Source: Shinisaurus crocodilurus
Lineage: Eukaryota > Chordata > Lepidosauria > Squamata > Shinisauridae
DNA length: 64,000 nucleotides
Direction of reading: 5' to 3'
Assembly (NCBI GenBank): GCA_021292165.1
Contig: CM037883.1
Span: forward strand, 9,501,434-9,565,433
Shown here: positions 1 through 10,959 of the stretch, in pieces
Layout: the number at the start of each line of letters is the position of its first letter
Numbering within the stretch: the stretch's first letter is position 1
The notes under the pieces: generated by a model
Told to the model about the DNA's origin: nothing
Database searches by the model: none
The model's input: only the letters and a program-made list of their open reading frames with translations
Made by a program: the position numbers and the translations under genes

Positions 1-1295
1 GGAGTAGCTTTGAATGTTAGACAGGATTATATAAATCTTACCATTTGATTTCCTTGAAATCAGGCATGTAGAACATCGCTGCCAAGTCCGACGCAACCCA
101 TTAGCCAAGTATGATGTGCCTCTCAGGTGCTTGGCACTCGCTTCACAGCACTTCCCTGACGGTAGTGGGTGTTCTGACTAAGCCCAGGGAAAGTGGGCTA
201 CACATGGCACTCACTGTCTGCCACATCAGAACCATGGATAGCATCCGGCAGGAGGGACTGTTGTCCCAGCAAAGGGTTGCAGTCAATGAGGCCTTGAGCT
301 GAGCCTGGCCTCTCAGTGGCTCCACCCTTGTTGGATGCTGACTGCAGTTCTTAATGGCCCATTTTCTGTTTCTGAAATGCCATGCTCTTGTGTGGCTGAG
401 GGACAGGAGAACCAGCAGGGGGAGCCATACTCCGTGTCAGATATCAACAGGAAGGCGACATCCTCAGGCTGGGAAAGGCATAGAAGGGGGTGCCAACAGC
501 TCCCCCTGAAGTGGGACAATCCATGAGCCAAGTCCTCCTCATGGAGCCTCAGAACCAGAGGACATGACAGCTGGAAGGGAAATGACAGCCAAGAAGAATC
601 AGGTGAACTGGAGTGCTAAAATAAATCCTCTTGGTCCACCCTAGACTTGGTTACCTAGTTTGGGCAACTCTTCCATGGAAGAAGGGGATTAGCACACTAT
701 TGCCTTGCCTCACCTTGCATCTGACCACAAGACCATTCCTGGCTATGTCTGCTGCCTCCAGCCATCAGGTCACGCTTTTGCTTTTGATCCTGCTGGGTCC
801 TGGCAACCTGCCTCCTTCCAACCCTGGCCTACCAAATACTGGATCCACCCAAACAAACTCACCTGATCCCGCCCTTTGCCATGCCTCCTGAAATGTTTAC
901 GGGACAGGTATTTTCAAAATGACAAGTTGGCAGTCCTAGAAAGAACAAGTAGATAACATCAGCCAAAATTATGGAAAGAGATGCTTGAAATGTTTCTGTG
1001 CTCCACCTATCTGTGGCATGCCTATTGAAATTCAGCTGCAAGCTGAGCCAGATGATAAAACTTTAATAATTGTCTGCCATTCTGGGTAAGCACTGAAGAG
1101 GCCACATTGTTCTCTAGCTTATATTTGATGTTTGATGCTGGTGAAGTTATTCCATTTTCAATCCAGCTGGGAAGCTGGTGAGAAGAGAGAAACCGAGCCA
1201 GATCCTTCCCTGATTCTGCTGCAATTAATGTCAGTTGGAATGATGATCAGTTGGAGCACAGTCTGAATTCTGCTTCATCTAACTAAGAGGTCCAA
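1..1295. other. Unassigned DNA, no gene seen
   Basis: I see no recognisable repeat or coding exon here. The short open frames lack family motifs and overlap each other on both strands. The stretch could be intronic or intergenic. Confidence 0.5.
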
Positions 1296-1329
1296 ACACA
1301 CACGCGCACACACACACACACACACACAC
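1296..1329. repeat. (CA)n microsatellite
   Basis: A run of CA dinucleotides with one CG-bearing interruption near the start. Confidence 0.9.
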
Positions 1330-1568
1330 CGACAACTAAAATAATCTCCTCTGACCTGTAGACTTATCCCAGTAGACTTTTCTTCATCACAATCAGTAAA
1401 CTCAATAAACTGGTGCAAAGAACTGTGGGGCCTTTTGGTGTGGATTTCTCTCTTTGTTTATTCTGAATGCAATTTACATAATTTAACACTTACACCTAGT
1501 GATGGGGAAGATTTATTACTATTGTCAGAAAGCTGTGGAGGTTGCAGTCTCTCCTCTTCTAGTGTGAA

Positions 1569-1599
1569 GAATAAATATAATAAAATAAATAAATAAATG
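1569..1599. repeat. (AAAT)n-like A-rich repeat
   Basis: An A-rich stretch ending in AAAT units. It resembles the 3' tail of the LINEs and SINEs found elsewhere in the window, but no element body is recognisable upstream. Confidence 0.6.
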
Positions 1600-1901
1600 C
1601 AAACAAGCATGCACAAACCCAGCTAGGGCCGCTTTAGGAATTCAATCTCTGCAAATTCCAATCTGACCTGACCTGATTTATACCTCCCATACTAATGTGC
1701 ATACTGGAACTCAGTTATCGACCAGCTTTTCCCCTTCCCAGTTATTTCTATGTAGTTCTTTGCTATTTAAAAAAAAAAAAAAAAAGCATCAAAATGCATT
1801 TCAAAACTGCATATTTTGAGAGAAAATACATATGCAATGCAATCTTTTACATGAATTCTCAGAAGCAAGCCCCATTGAGTTCAGTGAGGTTTACTCCCAG
1901 C

Positions 1902-2297
1902 TAGGGATGCATGAGAAATTAATTTCAGACAGTTCATTTTTTATTAGAATTTACCCAGTTCACACCCAGACCAAGCACAGACTGGGATGCAACCTGCAGT
2001 CGAAGTCCATACATTTCCAAGCTTGCAATTCCATTTGCAGACCAAAAAAAGAAAAAAGAAAAAAGCATGCATACATTTGAAAAATGTACACAAATTCCCT
2101 TTAATCAATGGGAGAAGAATGTGTACATTTCAAAGATGTGGACAATTGATGCATACATTTGGAGAAATACACATGAACACAGAGTTTCATACAAAAACAA
2201 AGTTCACAATCTGATACAGACTCACGCTGGAACAAACTTCGAGATGGAAATCAGAAAACTTTGGTGAGCCCGAGTTTTGCTGTTTTGCACTTCCCTA
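1902..2297 (+). mobile_element. Non-autonomous hAT-like element (TAGGGATG family)
   Basis: The left end reads TAGGGATGCATGAGAAATT and the right end finishes in TTCCCTA, giving a short terminal inverted repeat. The interior matches the elements at 59,190-59,643 and, in the other orientation, 52,868-53,351. All three share a block around an ATCAATGGGAGAAGAATG-type core. No clean 8-bp target duplication remains, although CCCAG occurs on both flanks. There is no transposase frame, so movement would have needed a transposase from another copy. Assignment to hAT rests on the YAGGG-type terminus and on better-preserved relatives at 6,368 and 48,271. Confidence 0.65.
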
Positions 2298-2317
2298 CCC
2301 AGAGTAAGTGTGTGTAG

Positions 2318-2452
2318 CAGTTCTGGGGAACATGTGGTCCTCCAGATATTGCAGGACTAAAACTCTTACCAGCCCCTGCCAGCATGGCCAATGGTCAGGG
2401 ACGATGGAAGTTGTAGTCCAGCAGCACCTGGAAGGGCACAGCTTCAACAGGG
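2318..2452. mobile_element. Old palindromic hAT-type MITE relic
   Basis: The sequence contains the two arms seen in the element at 60,942-61,071 (a CCTCCAGATATTGCAGGACT-like arm and a GTTGTAGTCCAGCAGCACCT-like arm) around a GCCAGCATGGCCAATGGTCAG centre. Termini have decayed and no target duplication is visible. Confidence 0.5.
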
Positions 2453-3161
2453 TTTAAAGGAGTGCAGTATATTTTAAGAGGGAAATACTTTTAAAATATG
2501 TATCTCAATGCACATATTTTGCCTTTTTAAACATGTGCAGATTAATGCTGAAATGGGAAGGATTGAACTAATAGGTTTAGGCGTGAATAGAAGATGGGAG
2601 TACCAGGGATGTTTGAGCTTGCTGAAATTCTCTGAACTCCACTTCGAAGCTCAGTTCGACTCACTCCTGTTTTCATTTGCAACCTGTTTTTCAGTTTTCA
2701 CAGGTTTCACAGTGTTCTTTTCTCGAAACATATGCATTTTTTTTCAAATGGAATTGCAAGTTCAGCAATCTGCAAACATTTGTTGTTGTTGAGGAAATGC
2801 AGTCCTGTTCATGTTCGAGTTTGGGGTTGCGAAAGGGGCACATTCAATGATTTACAAACTGAAGCAAAATTGCCATGCGCCCTAGCACAGCTAATGAAAG
2901 TGACACAGGACGATTTGCCCATTGCTAAAAGTTTTAGCCTGAAACCAACAGGTTAATGCTGCAAGTATGACAAGCTCTTTGCTCTGAAGTCATGCTATGT
3001 ATTAAATGTAACAAACAAAAGCAAACAAAGAAGCAAAAAGAACTGGATGTAGGTTAAAATCGGGCCTCCACTCGACAATTGGGTCTGCAATTTATGCAAT
3101 TTGCGCAAATTTGTGCAGTGGACGCCTGGATTTCGCACAAATTTCCCTCCCTTTTTTAAAA

Positions 3162-3186
3162 ATAATAATAATAATAATAATAATAT
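3162..3186. repeat. (AAT)n microsatellite
   Basis: A short array of AAT units. The preceding 100 bp, with repeated GCGCAAATTT-like words, resembles the interior of the hAT-like relics at 6,770 and 54,800. Confidence 0.85.
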
Positions 3187-3702
3187 TACGCAAACCGTGG
3201 CCCATTTTAATAATGGAAGTCCACGAGCTGGCTCGACTTGTGTCAGTGCCAGAACAGGGTCGACGGAACGGAATCTGTGGAGCTGAGCTGAGAAAATCCG
3301 TCAGATTTACACTCCCTTATTCGGTTCCCCACACACCCCTATCATCATCATCGTCATCATCGCTAGTACTAAGCAATTACAAAGTGGCTAAAATGTTCGA
3401 ATCAGTGTACAGAAATTAAGAGATCAGACAGTCCTTGCTCAAAAGTCTCACAATTGAATTGACATGATACAAAAGGGGGGGGAGTGGTTCCCTTCAGCTC
3501 TGTGGATGCCAGAGTATTCTGTCCTTCGTCTCCTTCACACAGACCCACCATCTGCATAAGGATGGTGTCTCATCATCAGCAAAAAGGGCACTGATCACCT
3601 CAAAAGAGGAAAAAAGAGGGCATAGCTTTATTGTAATGATGGCCACAATTACCGTAATTGTACGATTATGGGCACAATTACAGGCACAGCAATGTTCTAA
3701 CA

Positions 3703-3816
3703 CAGTGTTCTCCAACCTTGGGTCCCCAGATGTTTTTGGCCTACACCTCCCCTGGCTGGGGCATGCTGGGAGTTGTAGGCCAAAAACATCTGGGGACCCA
3801 AGGCTGGAGAACACTG
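3703..3816. mobile_element. hAT-type MITE, family A
   Basis: Almost the whole element is one inverted repeat. It starts CAGTGTTCTCCAACCTTGGG and its complement closes the element, ending GGAGAACACTG. The centre reads CTGGCTGGGGCATGCTGGG. Flanks TTCTAACA and GTCTATGG match only weakly, so the target duplication has decayed or one side was rearranged. Copies at 30,833, 34,584 and 50,766 carry clear 8-bp duplications, which supports hAT. It encodes no protein. Confidence 0.8.
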
Positions 3817-4079
3817 GTCTATGGCTTTGGGGAGATAGAACCTGACAATCCCTATGCTCCCTGTGATGTCCTTTTGAATAAAATGCATCTCACCATAGAG
3901 CGGAAGACTCTGATTAAGTGACCTGTGTACCTTCTCAGTCTGTTGTCCAGGCGCCAGCTGTTGATGGCTAGCTTCAAGGTCCCTGCTGCTTTTCCTTCTT
4001 ATAGTTTTTCTTTTCTCTCTAAGCTGGACTTGGACCGGACAGCCCTTCAAACAGAGGAGTCCTTCAAATAGAGGAGGGA

Positions 4080-4822
4080 GGGGCTGTGGCTCAGTGGCAG
4101 AGCACAGGCTTTGCATGCAGAAGGTCCCAGGTTCAATCCCCAGGTAGGGCTAGGAAAGAATCCTGCCTGAAACCCTGGAGAGTCGCTGCTGCCAGTCACT
4201 GACAGTACTGGGCCAGATGGACCCAGGACCGGTGCAAGACAGTTTGGCGCCCTAGGCAAGTTCAGGTATTTAGCGCCCCCCCTCCCACTTGAGCTCCACG
4301 TGGGGAGGAAGCGTTCAGTGCACCGGCAGGAGGAGTCCCAGCCCGGCTCCTGCCGAGGATCGAGACACGCGCGCCTCCACAAGCGGCTGCCCTTCTTGGA
4401 GGGCAAGATCCAGGAGCTCACCGCACCCAACGCCGTCTTCTTCTGAGCCTCGCTGTTGCCAGCCTGGCCTCCTCCTCCTCCTGCTCAACCCGCGGTAATT
4501 CCGGGACGGTGGCTCGGCTCTCCCCCCACCCCCCTCACCGCGAAGGGTGCAGAGGAGGAAGAGGAGCGTCCCCACCCCTGGGGAGGACTAGGAAGTCCGG
4601 ATCCATCCGCCACCGGTGCTGGTGTTTGGCGACGCGCGCCCAGGGAGCTGGAGAGGAGCCACCGTGAGAAGCGGCGGATCCCGCCCGGCTGCCGGTGGGC
4701 TGGCCGCGCCCCCTTTAGCCCAAGCGCCCTAGGCAGCTGCCTAGTCCGCCTAATGGAAGCACCGGCCCTGGATGGACCCATGGCCTGACTCCATCTAAGG
4801 CAGCTTCCTAAGTTCCTAGGAC
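4080..4822 (+). mobile_element. tRNA-derived SINE, interrupted
   Basis: The 5' part (about 4,080-4,223) begins with a tRNA-like head. It has a TGGCTCAGTGGCAGAG A-box-like segment and a GGTTCAATCCC B-box-like segment at the expected distance. The 3' part (4,771-4,822) continues after a hAT-like insertion. The same SINE is uninterrupted at 27,785-27,985 and antisense at 30,301-30,498, and those copies show the normal order across the insertion point (CTAGATGGACC then CTGCCTCA-type text). An internal RNA polymerase III promoter is implied by the head. LINE partner not determined. Confidence 0.8.
4224..4770. mobile_element. hAT-like non-autonomous element (CAGGGCCGGTGC family) inside the SINE
   Basis: The left end is CAGGACCGGTGC and the right end is GCACCGGCCCTG, an inverted repeat with one mismatch. 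An exact 8-bp duplication GATGGACC sits at 4,216-4,223 and 4,771-4,778. The CAGGG-type terminus with an 8-bp duplication is the standard hAT signature. Sub-terminal GCGCCCTAGGCA words also appear in both orientations. The 547-bp body is very GC-rich, unlike its surroundings, and encodes no recognisable transposase. Confidence 0.88.
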
Positions 4823-6367
4823 TTGCCTCTGTAATGTAGGAAACATGGCCACATTAACAAAGAGCTATGATGGCAGGGGAATGGGTTATAGCTTAGGGGA
4901 CAAAACATGATAGATTCATTCATCCCTAGTTATAGCCCTATCGGCAGAGATTTCTTGGCTGCAAACATTGAAGGAAAAAAACCCATCTGTTTAAAAAAAT
5001 TGAACCAACAACAATCCTCAAAGAAATCTCATTTTCTTTCAGAAGTTTGAGAGGCTGCTTCAAAAGCAGGATAATGCTCAGTGGTTAAACTACCCTGATG
5101 GGGTCCCATTTTCAGCAGACAAATGGCTTTTGAAAGGTTTGGGGAGAAATGTAAATACCTAATCTTGCCAATCACAGAAGAATGGCAGTGGGAGTGGGGG
5201 AATGAACTACACTGCAGGGTCTTCAAACCTGAGGAGAAATCCAGACGAGGGAAAGCATTGTGCGCTGAATTAATGAGCAAACACAGGATTGTTTATGTAC
5301 AGCTCAGGTTCCTAAAGAATGCTCAGCAAGTCAACAACCAGCAAAGTGGGGGATACTTGAATTTGCAACGGGTTGAATAGGAAAGGACAAAAAAAAAAGT
5401 GCTTAGCAAGTGCTTAGCAGGGTGACTTGAGACTTAGCCCTAATTCTCACAAGCAGCAGCAGATGCAAGGATATTTATTTATTATAGGCTGGATCAAGTG
5501 CACCGGCGGAAATGGACTTCACTGCCCCTTTCCTTCCCAGGGCAGTCCCTCCTCCCCACTGAAAATGCAAGAGAGGAAGTAAGGAGACCATGCTGAATGG
5601 GAAGAGTTGTGGTGTGGTGGTGGGTGGGGGAGAGAGGGAGGGAGGGATCCCCCCCAAATCTGGCCAATTGACTTTCTCACAGAGGGCAGATCCTGGATCC
5701 CACCCTATTTATTCATTACATTTATATCTCGCCTTTCTTCTAGTGTGGAACTTGACGTGGTTTCATGGGATTCCCAGGTGGTCTCCTAGCCAGGCACTAG
5801 CCAGACCCAAACCTGTTTAGCTTTAGCAAAGTGGCTGCCTCATGTAAGGCCCTGAGATGATCTGTACGACTTCATATCACATGTAGAGGCTTATACAATT
5901 GAATGCTCCTCCATTTTGTGGGGCGAGGGGATTGTACACACAGAAAGTTACCATGCCAGGGAGATGGCTGAACTAGAGCCCTTCTCCCTAATACCTTGCT
6001 GTGGAGGGATTTATTTGATTCTTTTTGCATGGCACACGGTGAGCTTTAGGTTTTAACAGGCCCTCAAAAAAGTGTCCTCTGGATGGCCTCTTGCTATATA
6101 GAGGGCCCTTATTTTCCAGCCTCCAGGGAATTAAGCAAGGTCAGTAGCAAAGGCCAGGTATAGGCAGTCCAGCACAGGGGATTTCATAGCCCTATCCAGA
6201 GCGCAGCTAAAGCCCATCAGTACCACCTGAGGAATGGTCTGCCCATTAGCAGAGCCTTGATTATGAGAATACCCTTACTCGTGAGGAGTCCTTCTTCCTC
6301 AGGCAGGCACATCTGTATCTAGCAGGTCACTGAGCTTGAACGTTTAGATACCTGCACTTCCTGGGGG
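4823..6367. other. Mostly unassigned DNA
   Basis: No gene is visible. At about 5,700-5,760 an ATTTATATCTCGCCTTTCTT stretch looks like the antisense 3' end of an L2-like LINE or SINE. The rest holds no repeat I can name. Confidence 0.45.
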
Positions 6368-6759
6368 TAGGGATGTTACCTTTTGCTCGCGTGGGCCGAG
6401 TGGGACCGAACCCAGCCCGGCTCGCACCCGCGCAAGGCTCATCCAGGCCTACGGGCCTACCTTTTCCAGCGGCGGCTCGCCTCTCCACGCCGAGCCGCCC
6501 ACGCCAGTCCCGTCGCATCACATCCGGCCTCGAACCTTGGGGGGCGCGCAGGACCCCCACGAGCCATATTGTGTCTGCACAGGGTCCCCGTCACGTCACT
6601 TCCGGGGCCGGATGTGACACGACGGGACCAGCACCGGCGGCTCGAGCGGCGCGGAGAACTGCTCTGCGCCGCTCAGAAGATCGAGGCGGGGGGGTTGCCC
6701 CCATGGAGAGGCGAGCCGTGGAGAGCTGCGAGCCCCCCAAGGTTCGTGTTTCATCCCTA
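6368..6759. mobile_element. CG-rich hAT-like element with perfect target duplication
   Basis: The termini are TAGGGATGTTACC on the left and GTTTCATCCCTA on the right. A perfect 8-bp duplication CCTGGGGG lies at 6,360-6,367 and 6,760-6,767. The 392-bp body is dense in CG dinucleotides and includes GC-rich inverted words (for example CCGGCGGCTC/GAGCGGCGCGG). It has no recognisable coding content; open frames across it reflect composition only. Confidence 0.85.
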
Positions 6760-6769
6760 CCTGGGGGCC

Positions 6770-7385
6770 CAGGGATGCATGAGAATTTTGTTTTTGCTAA
6801 CAAAACATGTGAGCATGCCCTGTTTGAAGCTCCAGATATGATTGCGAGTACAAGCAGGTGCCTGCAAAAAATATCCGCAAATTACCAAACATGCACTCAT
6901 GTTCTATTCATGCAACTTTCCAAAATCGCAGACACCCCCCCCCCCCCGACTGAATCAGCCCTGTTTTAGTCTATGGAGGAAAGTCCCCGCTCAGCCATGA
7001 AACTCACTGGGTGACTTTGGGCCAGTCACTGACTCTCAGCCTAACCTACCTCACAGGGTTGTTGTGAGGATAAAATGGAGGAGTGGAGGAGGAGGATTAT
7101 GTAAGCCGCCTTGGGTTCCTTGCAGGAAAAAAGGCGGGGTATAAATATAATAAATATAATAAATAAATAAATAAATAAATAAATACACAGGTTAGGAAAG
7201 TTGCGCAAATTCAGGGAAATGTGTGCCCATTTGATCGTGTTTGATCGCAGCTCGGTTCGCACAATTTCCCCATCCGCACAGAACAGGCAGCAATCTGAAA
7301 TGTGAACAAGAATCAGGCATGAGACAAGAGATGCCAGGTGATGTTCAGAGAATCCTAGTGATCTCAAACATTGCTCGTCTTCTCA
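6770..7385 (+). mobile_element. hAT-like relic interrupted by a SINE
   Basis: It starts CAGGGATGCATGAGAATTTTG directly after the target duplication of the previous element. The interior contains TTTTAGTCTATGGAGGAAA and a distal block (AGAATCCTAGTGATCTCAAA). Both recur in the same order at 54,800-55,021, where the right terminus GCCCATCCCTG is still visible. In this copy the two blocks are separated by the SINE at 6,985-7,193. The right terminus is not recognisable here. Confidence 0.6.
6985..7193 (+). mobile_element. MIR/CORE-like SINE, 5' truncated
   Basis: The body matches the MIR-type core: ACTGGGTGACTTTGGGCCAG, then CTCACAGGGTTGTTGTGAGG, then an L2-like 3' end and an (AAAT)n tail. The tRNA head is missing compared with the copy at 33,306. 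An 8-bp target duplication AGGAAAGT flanks it (6,977-6,984 and 7,194-7,201). The related hAT-like copy at 54,800 is continuous at this point, which gives the pre-insertion state. Confidence 0.85.
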
Positions 7386-7492
7386 AGGTTTGCCAATTTC
7401 CAGCTCAAAAACCTCATTATGAGTTGAGGCCATGAGTCCATATCAGGTTGTGAGCTCTTCCCCCCTCCCCCACTGGACACACATGCATATTT

Positions 7493-7640
7493 TGGTGAGC
7501 TTTTTTTTTTCTTGTGCATTTTCTTCATGTATGCATTTTTCAAACACTTTCTTACATTATTTCTCAAATTACATTGCAAGTGAAGGAATGCATGGACTCC
7601 AACCTCAAATTGCATTTGAGTCAGCATTCAGCTCTCTGGG
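7493..7640 (-). mobile_element. Fragment of TAGGGATG-type hAT-like element
   Basis: Words such as GTGCATTTTCTTCATGTATG and ATTACATTGCAAG correspond, in reverse orientation, to the interior of the elements at 1,902 and 59,190. Neither terminus is visible. Confidence 0.4.
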
Positions 7641-7776
7641 CAGGGCTGTGCTTTCCATAAGCCCTCCAAAGTGGCCTAGCTTCCTGTCTATTGAAGTCAA
7701 TGGCGAACCTTGAAGAGAATCACTGTGCACCACCTTGCGCCCTTGAGAAATAGGAAGGAACCTTTGAACTCTATTT

Positions 7777-7805
7777 GGTGGTGGTGGTGGTGGTGATGGT
7801 GGTGG
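7777..7805. repeat. (GGT)n microsatellite
   Basis: GGT units with one GAT interruption. Confidence 0.85.
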
Positions 7806-7854
7806 GCATTCCAAAATAGTTTTGGACAGGAATGGATCCCTCTTCCGTTGTATG

Positions 7855-8504
<650 letters not shown>

Positions 8505-8540
8505 TGATATCCAGTCTCCAGATCCATTGATATCCACAAG

Positions 8541-8716
8541 CAGGCTGTGCAGAGGGAGAAGAGAGGGAGCGCAGGGCCATTCCACCAGCCCTGCTGAAAG
8601 GCCTCCCTCATGACGGCTCCTCCTCCCTCAACTGTCCCCACCAGCAGCCATTCCAGCAGGCTGTGCAGAGGGAGAAGAGAGGGAGCGCAGCCGCAGGGCC
8701 ATTCCACCAGCCCTGC
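8541..8716. repeat. Direct repeat, about 54-60 bp units
   Basis: A unit beginning CAGGCTGTGCAGAGGGAGAA and ending ACCAGCCCTGC occurs at 8,541-8,594 and again at 8,657-8,716, separated by 62 bp. The second copy carries a 6-bp expansion (GCAGCCGCAG versus GCAG). It looks like a local duplication within or next to the L2-like LINE end that follows. Confidence 0.8.
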
Positions 8717-8905
8717 CAGAAGAATTAATTATTTCCCCCCCTTTTTCCTTCCTTCCCCATTCCTTTTTCCTTGTGTGTTGTGTCTTTTTAGATTGTAAGC
8801 CTGCGGGCAGGGACTGTCTTGTTAATTGCTGTAAACCGCCCAGAGAGCTTCGGCTATTGGGCGGTATAAAAATGAAATAAATAAATAAAATAAATAAATA
8901 AATGT
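8717..8905 (+). mobile_element. L2-like LINE 3' end
   Basis: The 3' untranslated end reads GATTGTAAGCCTGCGGGCAG, then GTAAACCGCCCAGAGAGC, then GGGCGGTATAAA, and finishes in an (AAAT)n tail. Related ends occur at 31,000-31,152, 45,050-45,170 and 51,170-51,357. No coding portion is retained. Confidence 0.75.
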
Positions 8906-9724
8906 TATTCGAAACTAGCTCTTTTTCATATTTTGGATATTCACTGCAATACAACCATGATAACAGTGCATTGTCTGATGCACCACACAACTGCATTAAA
9001 AACTGAAGGGGCCAGAGAGGAGGAGCATATGGCTTTATTCATTCAGGAAATGTGATGCTATTTTTTTTTTTTTTAAATGCCCTGTGCTACTAGGGTTTCC
9101 ATAAGGCAGCTTCTCCCGTGTGCTATATTTTATCCTTCTACAGTGTTCCATGCTTTTTAGATGATTTAGTACTGCTGCAGTGAGGCAAACAAAGACATCT
9201 ATATTGTTGTTATGAATTGATCACCTGACGGATGTTGATAAATCATTCTTTTCTTCTTCTATCATGGAATTACTAAATGTAGAATATGCTCATGCCACCA
9301 AATAATGCCCTGTAATATATCTCTTTTGCTAATGTTAATGCAGATTTTGTACTAGCTGTGACCAAAGAATAATTATTTGCTCCTTAAAAAAAAAAAAAAA
9401 AATCCCTCCACATGCTCTCTATATAATGCTTTATTCTCATGGCAAACCATTTAGGTTTAAGATTATGGCAGTGTGCTGGAGTTCTTATGTCCAAATTACT
9501 GAAAATATCTTAAGAATTTAAGCTATTAATTTAGCAGTGCTAATAATTCACAGCTAATCATGTTCATGGCAAGAAATTAAGTGCCATTTTTTAAATAAAA
9601 AGGCTCGGCTGAATATGCATGCCTATCTACATGGGTGATTCCAATTAAGTGCAAGGTGGGTGGGGGAGATGCTAAGGAATTCCTAGTTAATGAGTTAGCA
9701 TTTCCAAATGCCTTTCTTTCCACT

Positions 9725-9729
<5 letters not shown>
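8906..9729. other. AT-rich DNA without recognisable repeats
   Basis: Apart from two homopolymer runs near 9,061 and 9,385, this stretch has no repeat I recognise. Its even, AT-rich, non-repetitive character would fit conserved non-coding DNA, but only alignment could show that. Confidence 0.4.

Positions 9730-9781
<52 letters not shown>
9730..9781. repeat. (AG)n microsatellite
   Basis: An uninterrupted 52-bp run of AG units. Confidence 0.95.
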
Positions 9782-9785
<4 letters not shown>

Positions 9786-10148
9786 CCTAAATTTCCAGTG
9801 AGGATAATTACCGAGGAGCGCCATGCCAGAACAATAATCTCAGAAAAGGGACTTGAAAATAGGTCAATGCAATTCGCAAAGCCATTACAAGGAAGCACAG
9901 ATTTAATATTTCAAATGCAACACACAAGAGGTTTGTTCAGAATTATATGATGGGAAAAGATGGGCTCTAGAAAGATACCAAAGGCTAAGGAATGCACCAA
10001 GACCTACTGAATGATGTATATATGTATCTTGCCCATGATTATTGCCAGCTGAATGTGTGATTGGGCTACATATGAATCTAGGACTTATATGACCAGGTCT
10101 GGGGACCAATCATGACTGTATGCCTCTACTCATACATACACAGTAAGA

Positions 10149-10174
10149 ATCTATCTATCTATCTATCTATCTAT
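10149..10174. repeat. (ATCT)n microsatellite
   Basis: A perfect tetranucleotide run. Confidence 0.9.
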
Positions 10175-10206
10175 TCCAAGTACACTTTACATATAGTAGC
10201 CTTTCG

Positions 10207-10370
10207 TAGGGATGTGTGCGGAGCTCGTTTGGGGGGTGGAAGTCCAGTGAACTCGCCGGGCTCGACCCCCCCAAGCTCCGCTCAACCTACCTGCTTCCCC
10301 AACTTGACTCACATTCTTCCAAACCAAGCCGGGGAAGCAACTTCCGGGTTCCCTCCGGTGGTGCACTCTG
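10207..10370 (+). mobile_element. hAT-like element, left part only
   Basis: It opens TAGGGATGTGTGCGGAGCTC and continues with GGGGGGTGGAAGTCC and CTCGCCGGGCTCGACCCCCC. This order matches the left half of the complete element at 48,271-48,625. After about 10,370 the similarity stops, so the copy is truncated or was joined to other DNA. Confidence 0.65.
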
Positions 10371-10700
10371 AACCCAGAGGATTATGGGCATCCAATGGAG
10401 GGCAGAAGGAGGGTGAGGCGCCACCAGGATATATCATATACTGTCAGAGCCTTACTCCTCTCCTTCTCTCCTCCCCACCGCCCAGAACGCCTACAGAACA
10501 CAATCTCCAGGGTCATTCTTCTGACCTTGGAGCTGCAGCCAGTCTGGTTCTGTCCACACCAGCTGCAAGGGTGGAAAGAGAGCACTCCAAGGTTGGAGTC
10601 ACAGCTCCAACCTTGGAGCATGTTTCTGAGGTTGGAGGTGGGACTCTGATTTCTCCTATGGCTATCTAGACTCTCTCTAGCAGCCATAGGATTGCACTCT
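10371..10700. repeat. Dispersed repeat resembling family E
   Basis: It contains GACCTTGGAGCTG and closes near CAGCCATAGGATTGCACTCT. These resemble the segments at 7,855 and 63,195. Internally CTCCAACCTTGGAGC-type words recur in both orientations. Confidence 0.35.
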
Positions 10701-10959
10701 TAATCTATGGGGAGAAATGTGGTTTTAGGGTGCACACTTTAAAATTCTGCACCTAAATGTGCACTTCTTCAGTTAGTAAAAAAAAAAAAAAAAAAGCAGC
10801 TCACAAATTTTAGGGATGGGATGAACCAAGTTCAGAGATTAAAATAGGAGATTCTCGAAAAGCTCAAACCTTTCTGATTCTCCCCTCCCTAGTGTGTAGC
10901 AGGTCTGTTTGAAGAACTCCTCAAAATTCTCAAGGAGGCCTTGCTGGCTGTTCTTTAAC

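Noticed and set aside
3697..4116. 139-codon minus-strand frame
   Set aside because: It crosses a MITE palindrome and the SINE head and has no protein motif. It is an accident of the inverted repeat.
4080..4160. A tRNA gene at the SINE head
   Set aside because: A-box-like and B-box-like segments are present, but the flanking arms do not form a full cloverleaf as far as I can judge, and the same head recurs at 27,785 and 30,301 with a SINE body.
6373..6969. 198-codon frame in CG-rich DNA
   Set aside because: It lies across a hAT-like element and its target duplication. High GC explains the lack of stops, and the composition is low-information (Arg/Ala/Pro).
10149..10174. CRISPR-like or clustered regulatory repeat
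   Set aside because: It is a plain tetranucleotide microsatellite, like the other short tandem runs in the window.
10112..10669. 185-codon frame starting before an ATCT microsatellite
   Set aside because: It reads through a microsatellite and two repeats, with no conserved domain.
10811..10891. A complete small TAGGGATG element
   Set aside because: It has TAGGGATGGG on the left and CCTCCCTA on the right, but the flanks do not match and the interior is not shared with other copies.
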